Both the position numbers and the translations under genes were made by a program. Of a stretch of DNA of 33,343 nt, positions 26,160-32,655 are shown one piece after another; the first letter of the stretch is position 1, and each line of letters starts with the position of its first letter. The notes under the pieces were generated by a model, which ran no database searches, was not told the origin of the DNA, and saw only the letters and a list, made by a program, of their open reading frames with translations. This DNA is from Desulfobacteraceae bacterium (GTDB taxonomy: Bacteria > Desulfobacterota > Desulfobacteria > Desulfobacterales > JALSRD01): NCBI GenBank assembly GCA_027061725.1, contig JAMOVG010000264.1:1-33343 (forward strand), written 5' to 3'.

Positions 26160-26375
26160 ATGAGCGTCAAAACCTGGAAGAGCGACGAGGTCACCATCGA
26201 AATCGACTACGACAAGTGCAACGGCAGCGCCATGTGCGTGGACCAGTGCCCCGGCGAAGTCTATGAACTGCAGGACGGCAAGGCCGTGGCCGCCTACATC
26301 GACCAGTGCATCCAGTGCTGCACCTGCGTGGAGGTATGCCCCCAGGCGGCCATCACGCACAGCGCCTGCGAATAG
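26160..26375 (+). CDS. Small two-motif ferredoxin
   Basis: The 71-residue ferredoxin has a complete C-x2-C-C-x-C-x3-C-P motif at the C-terminal half (C-I-Q-C-C-T-C-V-E-V-C-P). The N-terminal motif reads C-N-G-S-A-M-C-V-D-Q-C-P, where the second cysteine of the canonical C-x2-C-x2-C-x3-C-P is Ser. This pattern suggests one [4Fe-4S] cluster plus one [3Fe-4S] or differently ligated cluster. A GCAGGAGGAAC ribosome binding site supports the ATG at 26160. It follows the DUF3786 gene closely and may donate electrons to it or to the heme enzymes, which is inference. Confidence 0.92.
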   Translation: MSVKTWKSDEVTIEIDYDKCNGSAMCVDQCPGEVYELQDGKAVAAYIDQCIQCCTCVEVCPQAAITHSACE

Positions 26376-26400
26376 CCCGCCACCCCGGATCCCCGGACGG

Positions 26401-26422
26401 GCCCGCTTTGCTCAAGGCGGGC
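26401..26422. terminator. Weak hairpin after the ferredoxin gene
   Basis: GCCCGC (26401-26406) pairs with GCGGGC (26417-26422), extended by TT/AA with one bulge. No T run follows. The region 26376-26646 has no other gene and turns AT-rich after 26508. Confidence 0.35.
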
Positions 26423-26511
26423 GGGTCCCCCGGGCTCTGCCGACAGTCCCCTTTTCCCCATTCCCGGCGTGCCGGGACACTATGGAATACCACCCTGCCC
26501 GTTGAGGTTTA

Positions 26512-26562
26512 TATAAGTTATTATAAGTATCTCTTTATCAATACACCAAAATTTTCTTGACT
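26512..26562 (+). promoter_or_regulatory. Direct repeats and candidate promoter upstream of tupA
   Basis: TATAAGT occurs twice (26512-26518 and 26522-26528), spaced exactly 10 bases apart, in an AT-rich island that contrasts with the GC-rich surroundings. A TTGACT -35-like box lies at 26557-26562. The -10 that should follow near 26580 is poor (CATTAG). One turn of the helix between repeats suggests tandem protein binding, perhaps by a tungstate-responsive regulator. This is inference. Confidence 0.4.
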
Positions 26563-26646
26563 AATATTCCTTTTTAAGGCATTAGAAGCTGCCATATCAA
26601 CCAGTTCGGGAAAAACCCCGTGCTTTCCACCGAAAGGAATATCGTG

Positions 26647-27477
26647 ATGAGGAAAAACCGGTTTATAATCGCGGCAGTGATGATTCTCGGCTTGGCTCTC
26701 TGCGGACCGGCCGTCGCAGGCGAGGCCCTCATGATGGCCACTACCACCAGCACCGACAACACCGGCCTGCTGGACTACCTGGCGCCCGAATTCACCCGCG
26801 ACACCGGCATCCCCCTGAAATGGGTGGCGGTGGGGACCGGCAAGGCCCTCAAGCTGGGCCAGAACTGCGACGTGGACGTGCTGATGGTGCACGCCCCCGA
26901 GGCCGAGAAAAAATTCGTGGCCGACGGCTACGGCGTGAACCGCCGCAGGGTGATGTACAACGATTTCGTGCTCATCGGCCCCAAGGCGGATCCGGCCCGC
27001 ATCAAGGGGCTGGACGTCAGGCAGGCCTTTCACAAAATCGCAGAAAAAAAGGCTTTTTTCATCAGCCGCGGCGACAACTCGGGTACCAACAAGAAAGAAA
27101 TCAAGCTCTGGAAACTGGCGGGCATGACGCCGCCCGAAAAGCAGTCCTGGTATGTCCAGAGCGGCCAGGGGATGCTCTCAACCATCAACATCGCCGCCGA
27201 GCGCGGTGGCTACACCCTCACCGATCGCGGCACCTACATCAAATACGAGGCCTCCCGGAAGGGGAAATCGCCTTTCGCCATCCTGGTGCAGGGATCGCCG
27301 GAGCTGTTCAACCAGTACGGCGTCATCGTCATCAACAAGCAGCGATGCCCCAAGGTGCGCGACGACCTGGCACGCCGCTTCAGCGACTGGATCACCTCAA
27401 CGCGTGCCCAGAAGCTGATCGCCGATTTCAAACTGCTGGGCAAGCCCCTGTTTACGCCCAACGCCGGGGCCCGTTAG
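26647..27477 (+). CDS. tupA: Tungstate ABC transporter substrate-binding protein TupA
   Basis: The 276-residue periplasmic binding protein has a signal peptide (M-R-K-N-R-F-I-I-A-A, cleaved after A-V-A-G near residue 25) and the TupA hallmark T-T-T-S-T-D-N-T-G (32-40), which binds the oxyanion. F-I-S-R-G-D-N-S-G-T follows at about residue 140. TupA proteins bind tungstate very tightly for delivery to TupBC. An AAAGGA ribosome binding site supports the ATG at 26647. A GTG one codon upstream is possible. tupB and tupC follow after the regulator gene. Tungstate versus molybdate preference cannot be decided from sequence alone, but the motif favours tungstate. Confidence 0.93.
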   Translation: MRKNRFIIAAVMILGLALCGPAVAGEALMMATTTSTDNTGLLDYLAPEFTRDTGIPLKWVAVGTGKALKLGQNCDVDVLMVHAPEAEKKFVADGYGVNRRRVMYNDFVLIGPKADPARIKGLDVRQAFHKIAEKKAFFISRGDNSGTNKKEIKLWKLAGMTPPEKQSWYVQSGQGMLSTINIAAERGGYTLTDRGTYIKYEASRKGKSPFAILVQGSPELFNQYGVIVINKQRCPKVRDDLARRFSDWITSTRAQKLIADFKLLGKPLFTPNAGAR

Positions 27478-27577
27478 GAGCGGCGCACCACCATGCGGCC
27501 GCGGGCGAGGCATCATGGATGCGGGCCGCAAACAGGAAGAAGGGGAAGAGCTTCTTTTCTCTTTTAAACCTCTTTCG

Positions 27578-27606
27578 TTGACTTTCCGATCCAAAAAAGG
27601 TTTATA
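27578..27606 (+). promoter_or_regulatory. Candidate promoter upstream of the HTH/PBP-like gene
   Basis: TTGACT (27578-27583), a 17-base spacer and TTTATA (27601-27606) lie about 35 bases before the ATG at 27642. The -10 could also be placed one or two bases later (TTATAT or TATATG). An internal promoter here would let the regulator and tupBC be expressed separately from tupA. Confidence 0.45.
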
Positions 27607-27641
27607 TGGCGTCAAAATAACCGAAATGGAGCCTTTGTGCC

Positions 27642-28562
27642 ATGTCTGACGCCCCGAAAACCTTTCTCAGCACCCGGGAAGTAGCCGAACTGCTGGACGT
27701 CAATGAAAAGGTGGTCTATTCCCTGATCTCCGAAAAGGGCCTGCCGGCCTGCAAGGTGACCGGCAAGTGGATCTTCCCGCGCCACCTGGTGGAGGCCTGG
27801 ATCGACAGCCACGTGATCAACTACCCCAGCCGGTCCGGCATTTCCCCGGCCGGCGACCCGCTGATCATCGCCGGCAGCAACGACCCACTGCTGGAGCGCA
27901 CCATCGCGCTCTTCAACAGCCGCTTTCCCGACCACCTGTGCGTCTTCGGCTCCACCGGCAGCCTCGGCGGGCTGCAGGCGCTGAACCGCGGGCGCTGCCA
28001 CATGGCCACCTCCCACCTGATGCACGGCGACGGGCAGGAGTACAATTTCGCGTACCTGGCCGAACACATCCAGGGGCCGCTGCCCACGGTGGTCAACTTC
28101 TGTTTCCGTGAGCAGGGACTCATCGTGGCCCCGGGAAACCCCGAAAAGATCTGCGGCGTCGCCGACCTGGGGCGCCCCGGCATTCGCCTGGCCAACCGTC
28201 CCGAAGGCACCGGCACGCGGCTGCTGCTGGAGCACGAGCTGCACAAGGCCGGCATCGATCCGGCCGGCATCGAGGGCTTCCAGCGGGAGTTTCCCACCCA
28301 TCTGGCGGTGGCCTTCGAGGTGCTGGCGGGCCGGGCCGACGCCGGCATGGGCATCCGGGCGGTGGCCGCCCTGCTGGGGCTGGACTTCATCGCCGTGCGC
28401 CGCGAACGATACGACTTCCTGGTTTCCCGGGACCTGTTTTTCGAAAGGTCCATCCAGCGTTTTTTGGGCCTGCTGCAGGAGAAGGAATTCCATCGGCTGG
28501 CTCAGACTTTCCAGGGCTACGATGTGCGCCTGTGCGGGCGCATCACCTATGCGGAGGAATAG
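27642..28562 (+). CDS. HTH regulator with PBP-like ligand domain, within the tup operon
   Basis: The 306-residue protein has an N-terminal excisionase/MerR-type helix-turn-helix (about 8-54: L-S-T-R-E-V-A-E-L-L-D-V-N-E-K-V-V-Y, then G-K-W-I-F-P-R-H-L-V). A domain with the periplasmic-binding-protein-like fold follows (about 70-295), with L-I-I-A-G-S-N-D-P-L-L, G-S-T-G-S-L-G-G-L-Q and R-P-E-G-T-G-T-R. PBP-like domains of this kind occur in proteins of molybdenum metabolism. It has no signal peptide, so it acts in the cytoplasm. It sits between tupA and tupB, nine bases from tupB, and probably senses tungstate, molybdate or a cofactor intermediate. It is not TunR, whose DNA-binding domain is recombinase-like. 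Confidence 0.85.
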   Translation: MSDAPKTFLSTREVAELLDVNEKVVYSLISEKGLPACKVTGKWIFPRHLVEAWIDSHVINYPSRSGISPAGDPLIIAGSNDPLLERTIALFNSRFPDHLCVFGSTGSLGGLQALNRGRCHMATSHLMHGDGQEYNFAYLAEHIQGPLPTVVNFCFREQGLIVAPGNPEKICGVADLGRPGIRLANRPEGTGTRLLLEHELHKAGIDPAGIEGFQREFPTHLAVAFEVLAGRADAGMGIRAVAALLGLDFIAVRRERYDFLVSRDLFFERSIQRFLGLLQEKEFHRLAQTFQGYDVRLCGRITYAEE

Positions 28563-28571
28563 CGCGCCAAG

Positions 28572-29267
28572 ATGGATTTCCTTCTGGACGGTTTTGTGCA
28601 GGCCTTCACGCTCCTGTGGCGCCAGGATCCGGCGGTCTTTTCGGCCATCGGCACCACCGTGCGGGTGTCCACGGCGTCTGTGCTGCTGAGCCTGCTGCTG
28701 GGCATCCCGGCCGGCTTCGTGCTGGGCTACGCCGAGTTTCCCGGCAAGCGCAGCCTGCGCACCCTGGTGGACACCCTGCTGTCGCTGCCGACGGTCTTCA
28801 TCGGCCTGTTGGTGTATGCTTTCGTCTCGCGGAGGGGTCCCCTGGGGGAACTGGGCCTTCTCTTCACCCTGCCGGCCATCGTCATCGGCCAGACCATCCT
28901 GGCCCTGCCCGTCATCACGGCCCTGACGGCAGCGGCTGTCGAGGCCCTGGACCGCCGGCTGCGACCCACCCTCACCGCTCTGGGCGCCGATGGCCGGCAG
29001 ATCCTGTTGACCACCGTGCGCGAAGCGCACTTCGGCATCCTCACGGCGGCTGTGACGGCCTACGGCCGGGTGATGACCGAAGTGGGCATCTCCATGATGG
29101 TGGGGGGCAACATCAAGTGGCACACCCGCACCATCACCACCGCCATCGCCCTGGAAACCGGCAAGGGGGAATTCGCCACCGGCATCGCCCTGGGCCTGGT
29201 GCTGCTGGCCATCGCGCTGGGCGTCAACTTCAGCCTCTCCCTGCTCAAGCGCAGGTGGCAGGCCTGA
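28572..29267 (+). CDS. tupB: Tungstate ABC transporter permease TupB
   Basis: The 231-residue inner-membrane permease has about five to six hydrophobic helices and the binding-protein-dependent transport loop E-V-G-I-S-M-M-V-G-G-N-I (about 177-188), which couples to the ATPase. The helix start G-T-T-V-R-V-S-T-A-S-V-L-L-S-L-L-L-G is typical of TupB/WtpB/ModB permeases. The TupB-specific context E-T-G-K-G-E-F-A-T-G-I-A-L-G lies near residues 195-210. It follows the regulator by nine bases and precedes tupC by 20 bases, so the three are almost certainly one transcript. Confidence 0.93.
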   Translation: MDFLLDGFVQAFTLLWRQDPAVFSAIGTTVRVSTASVLLSLLLGIPAGFVLGYAEFPGKRSLRTLVDTLLSLPTVFIGLLVYAFVSRRGPLGELGLLFTLPAIVIGQTILALPVITALTAAAVEALDRRLRPTLTALGADGRQILLTTVREAHFGILTAAVTAYGRVMTEVGISMMVGGNIKWHTRTITTAIALETGKGEFATGIALGLVLLAIALGVNFSLSLLKRRWQA

Positions 29268-29287
29268 ACCGCTTCCTGGAAATGCCC

Positions 29288-30301
29288 ATGGCTGATGAAC
29301 TCTACCGCCTGAAAAACCTGACGGCCGCCTATGACGGCAAACCCGTGCTGCGCATCGGAAGCCTGGTCATCGAGCACGGCTCGGCCGTGGGCTTTGCCGG
29401 GCCCAACGGCAGCGGCAAGAGCACGCTGCTGCGCATCCTGGCCCTGATGGAAAAACCGGCGGCCGGGGCGTTTCGTTTCCGCGGGATGCCGCTGCAGGAG
29501 ATCTCCTTTTCCCAGCGGCGGCGGGTGTCGCTGCTGCTCCAGGAACCGTACCTGCTGAAACGCTCGGTCTTCGAAAACGTGGCCTACGGTCTAAAGGTGC
29601 GCGGCGTGCGCCGGGACATCGCGCGGCGGGTGCTCGAGAGCCTGTCGTGGGTGGGCCTGGACGCGGATTTCTGTCGCCGCCGGTGGCACCAGCTCTCGGG
29701 CGGAGAGGCCCAGCGCGTGGCCCTGGCCGCCCGCCTGGCGCTCAAACCGGAGGTGCTCATCCTGGACGAACCCACCGCCAGCGTGGACGCCCACAGCGCC
29801 TACCTCATCCGGGAGGCGGCGGCCCGCGCCCGGCGTATGTGGGGCGCCAGCCTGCTGATCGCCAGCCACAATCATCAGTGGCTGGAAGAGGTCTGCGAAC
29901 GGGTGGTGTTCCTGTTCCAGGGGCGCATCGTGGACGCCGGTCTGGGAAACGTCATCTTCGGCCCCTGGAAACGCCGCAACGACGGCCGCGTGGAAAAAAG
30001 CCTCGCCGCAGACCAGAAGATCGTCCTGCCCGCCCCTTCCGGCCGGCGGCAGGTGGTCATCATCGACCCCGCCCGCATGCGCCTGTCCGCCGACCGGCCG
30101 TTGTCCGGCGGGACCTGCCTCGCGGGAACGGTGCTCTCCATCGCCCACCGCCCGCACACCGACGCGTTCCTGGTGACCGTATCCGTGGACGGCCACCATT
30201 TCAACGTGCGCATGGCACCGACGGCCTTCCGCCGCCTGTCTCTTTGGCCGTCAGACCCCGTCTACCTAAGCTTCGACCCCCACGACGTCCACTGGCTGTA
30301 A
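29288..30301 (+). CDS. tupC: Tungstate ABC transporter ATP-binding protein TupC with C-terminal TOBE-like domain
   Basis: The 337-residue ABC ATPase has Walker A G-P-N-G-S-G-K-S (38-45), the Q-loop at Q85, signature L-S-G-G-E (136-140), Walker B V-L-I-L-D-E (156-161) and switch H194. Unlike short TupC proteins of about 240 residues, it continues for about 95 residues (245-337) with a beta-rich segment resembling a TOBE regulatory domain (C-L-A-G-T-V-L-S-I and Y-L-S-F-D-P-H-D-V). The open frame reaches far upstream inside tupB, but the ATG at 29288 has a GGAA site at proper distance. An in-frame ATG at 29282 is the alternative. It energises tungstate uptake through TupB. Confidence 0.9.
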   Translation: MADELYRLKNLTAAYDGKPVLRIGSLVIEHGSAVGFAGPNGSGKSTLLRILALMEKPAAGAFRFRGMPLQEISFSQRRRVSLLLQEPYLLKRSVFENVAYGLKVRGVRRDIARRVLESLSWVGLDADFCRRRWHQLSGGEAQRVALAARLALKPEVLILDEPTASVDAHSAYLIREAAARARRMWGASLLIASHNHQWLEEVCERVVFLFQGRIVDAGLGNVIFGPWKRRNDGRVEKSLAADQKIVLPAPSGRRQVVIIDPARMRLSADRPLSGGTCLAGTVLSIAHRPHTDAFLVTVSVDGHHFNVRMAPTAFRRLSLWPSDPVYLSFDPHDVHWL

Positions 30302-30328
30302 CGGCTGTCCCCCGGGTGCGGCACGGCC

Positions 30329-30356
30329 TTGACATCCGGCCCGGCGGTCTTATTAT
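30329..30356 (+). promoter_or_regulatory. Sigma-70 promoter for the YitT-family gene
   Basis: A perfect TTGACA (30329-30334), a 16-base spacer and TATTAT (30351-30356, five of six consensus bases) lie 75 bases before the ATG at 30432. It is among the strongest promoter matches in the window. Confidence 0.7.
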
Positions 30357-30431
30357 GCCTGCGTCCGCTGTGCGGTAGCATACAAAACAGTCTGTTTTTC
30401 TTAAATATATTCAAAATCGAGAGTCGACCTC

Positions 30432-31292
30432 ATGGCTGTTATCAGAAAATACATGTCTTCGGTGGCCTGGAACCTTTTCCTGATCACCACGGGGGCCGTG
30501 GTTTTCGCCATCGGTCTCAACGGCATTGCCGTGCCCCACAAGTTCATCACCGGCGGCACCACCGGCCTCAGCCTGCTGATCTACTACTACACCGGGCTGC
30601 TCAACCCCGGCATCTGGTACTTCCTCATCAACATCCCCATCTTCGTGGTGGGCTGGCTGTTCGTCAGCCGGCGCTTCTTTCTCTACAGCATCTACGGCAC
30701 GGTGGTCTTTTCGGCGGCCATCGAGCGCATCTCGCTGCAGATCCCCGTGCACGACCCCATGCTGGCCGTTCTGGCCGCCGGCATCCTTCTGGGCATCGGT
30801 TCGGGCATCACCCTGCACTCCCTGGGATCGGCGGGCGGCAACGACATCATCGCCATCATCCTGCACCAGAAATTCAACGTCCGCATGGGAACGTTCTACA
30901 TAATGTTCAACCTGGTGCTGTTCGGCTTCAGCTTCAGCGTGCTGAACACCGACCTGGTGCTGTACTCGCTGGCGCTGAGCTTTGTCATCTCCCAGGTACT
31001 GGACTACGTACTGACCATTTCCAACCAGCGCAAACTGGTGCTCGTCATCTCGGACAAGGCCGATGAAATCATGCAGGTGATCACCGGGAAGCTGCACCGC
31101 GGGGTGACCTTCCTCAACGGCACCGGCGCCTACACCGGCCGGCCCAAGAAGGTCATCTTGACCGTGGTGCACAACTACCAGATCAAGCGCCTGGAGGATG
31201 CCGTCTTCAGCTGCGACGAGAACGCCTTCGTGATCATGGGAAACACGTTTAACGTGCTGGGCCGCGGCTTTTCCCGCCGCAAGGTCTACTGA
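30432..31292 (+). CDS. YitT family membrane protein (DUF161 plus DUF2179)
   Basis: The 286-residue protein has five to six hydrophobic segments in the first 190 residues. The YitT motif G-I-A-V-P-H-K-F-I-T-G-G-T-T-G-L-S (about 32-48) and G-S-A-G-G-N-D-I-I-A-I-I (about 134-145) are visible. The last 80 residues form a soluble DUF2179 domain (G-V-T-F-L-N-G-T-G-A-Y-T-G, about 222-234). It resembles YitT/YpjC proteins whose transport role remains unclear. It has its own promoter and ends 11 bases before the convergent GAPDH gene. Confidence 0.9.
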   Translation: MAVIRKYMSSVAWNLFLITTGAVVFAIGLNGIAVPHKFITGGTTGLSLLIYYYTGLLNPGIWYFLINIPIFVVGWLFVSRRFFLYSIYGTVVFSAAIERISLQIPVHDPMLAVLAAGILLGIGSGITLHSLGSAGGNDIIAIILHQKFNVRMGTFYIMFNLVLFGFSFSVLNTDLVLYSLALSFVISQVLDYVLTISNQRKLVLVISDKADEIMQVITGKLHRGVTFLNGTGAYTGRPKKVILTVVHNYQIKRLEDAVFSCDENAFVIMGNTFNVLGRGFSRRKVY

Positions 31293-31303
31293 GGCCCGCC
31301 GGG

Positions 31304-32557
31304 CTACAGGTGCTCGGCCACCGTCACGGTGCGCTCGTAGAGCATGTGCACGTAGCTGCCCATCTCGTTGTCGTACCAGCCGTAGATGACGGCCTGGGTC
31401 ACCGGAACGCGCACGATGGTGTCCTTCAGCAGCGGCAGCACCTCTTTTTGCAGGCCGGGCACCTGGCTCAGGTCGATGGTGGTTTCGGCCGTGCGGGTGT
31501 GGGTCTCATGGCCCTCGATGGTGGCCGCCACCTGCGGCATACCGATGATGTCGCAGGAGACGTTCTGCTCTTCGGTGTAGTAGAGGTAGCCGTGGGGATC
31601 ATCCTCGGCTGCCTGACGGTAGACGCCGTTGATGGTCTCCCGGCGGATGAATTCGCTGGAGTGGTCCTCCTGCAGGTTGATCACCAGGATAATCAGAGAC
31701 CCGGTGGCCGTAGGGATGCGCACCGACTCGGCGATAAAACCGATCTCCTCCATCTCGGGAATCACCAGGCGCAGGGCGTTGGCCGCCCCGGTGGTGGTCA
31801 GGATGATGTTGTTCATAATGCTGCGGTTCTTGCGAAGGTCGGTCTTGCCGGCCTTGGGCAGGCGGTCGAGCACCGACTGCGAACCGGTGGCGGCGTGGAC
31901 CGTGGCCATGGAGGCGGACAGGATGCGCTGATGGCCGAAAGCGTTGATGAGCGGCTTCATCATGTGCGCCAGGCAGGTGGTGGTGCACGAAGCGTTGGAG
32001 ATCAGGCAGTGCCGGCGCGGGTCGTAGTCATGGGCGTTGATGCCCATCACGGTGGTAACGGCGTCCTCGGGCATGGGCTGGCGCTTGTCCTTGATTTTGA
32101 AGGGGGCCGAGGCGATGACCTTCTGAACGCCGCGTTCCAGGTGCCCCCGCAGGGCGCCCTTGGGGTCGTCGGCCGGCAAGGTGGGGTCTAAAAACTGTCC
32201 GGTGGTGTCCACCACGATGGAAACGTCGTGGCGGTCCCACTCGATGTCCAGGGGATTCCGGTGGGTTCTCAGGAAAGTGAACGGCACACCGTCCACCACC
32301 ATGGTGCCCCGATCCTCGTCGATCTCGCCGACGACGGGCTTTCCCCGGAAGCCGTACAGGTAGCCTTCCAGGGCGCCGTACGTCGAGTCACGCTCCAGGT
32401 AGTGGGCGATGTCCGCCAGCGAGGTGCCGGCCTGGCGGCCGATGTTGACCACGATGTGCCGGAAATATTTGCGGGCCACGTGGGTCCAGGCGGTCAGTTT
32501 GCCGATACGGCCGAAGCCGTTGATCCCCAGCGTCAGGTCACTCGCGAAGTCCGTCAT
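31304..32557 (-). CDS. Glyceraldehyde-3-phosphate dehydrogenase, long variant
   Basis: The 417-residue protein has GAPDH catalytic features. The nucleotide-binding motif is G-I-N-G-F-G-R-I-G (about 11-19), the catalytic Cys lies in S-N-A-S-C-T-T-T-C, the catalytic His in A-T-V-H-A, and the C-terminal W-Y-D-N-E-M-G is present. Typical GAPDH is about 335 residues. The extra length is spread over insertions in the NAD domain and near the C-terminus. The position after strand 2 reads V-V-N-I-G-R instead of the usual V-A-I-N-D, so the Asp that favours NAD is absent and NADP use is possible. The enzyme likely acts in gluconeogenesis or glycolysis. A GGGAGGG site precedes the ATG. The gene follows the PEP-utilising gene in the same direction. 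Confidence 0.9.
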   Translation of the reverse strand: MTDFASDLTLGINGFGRIGKLTAWTHVARKYFRHIVVNIGRQAGTSLADIAHYLERDSTYGALEGYLYGFRGKPVVGEIDEDRGTMVVDGVPFTFLRTHRNPLDIEWDRHDVSIVVDTTGQFLDPTLPADDPKGALRGHLERGVQKVIASAPFKIKDKRQPMPEDAVTTVMGINAHDYDPRRHCLISNASCTTTCLAHMMKPLINAFGHQRILSASMATVHAATGSQSVLDRLPKAGKTDLRKNRSIMNNIILTTTGAANALRLVIPEMEEIGFIAESVRIPTATGSLIILVINLQEDHSSEFIRRETINGVYRQAAEDDPHGYLYYTEEQNVSCDIIGMPQVAATIEGHETHTRTAETTIDLSQVPGLQKEVLPLLKDTIVRVPVTQAVIYGWYDNEMGSYVHMLYERTVTVAEHL

Positions 32558-32655
32558 TTCGTGCAGCCCTCCCTTAAGGCGTTCGCTTTCAGCGGTTAGT
32601 TCCCATGCCTACCGACGGCCGGCAGCGCCACCGCGCACCCCGCGGCCAACGGCCG

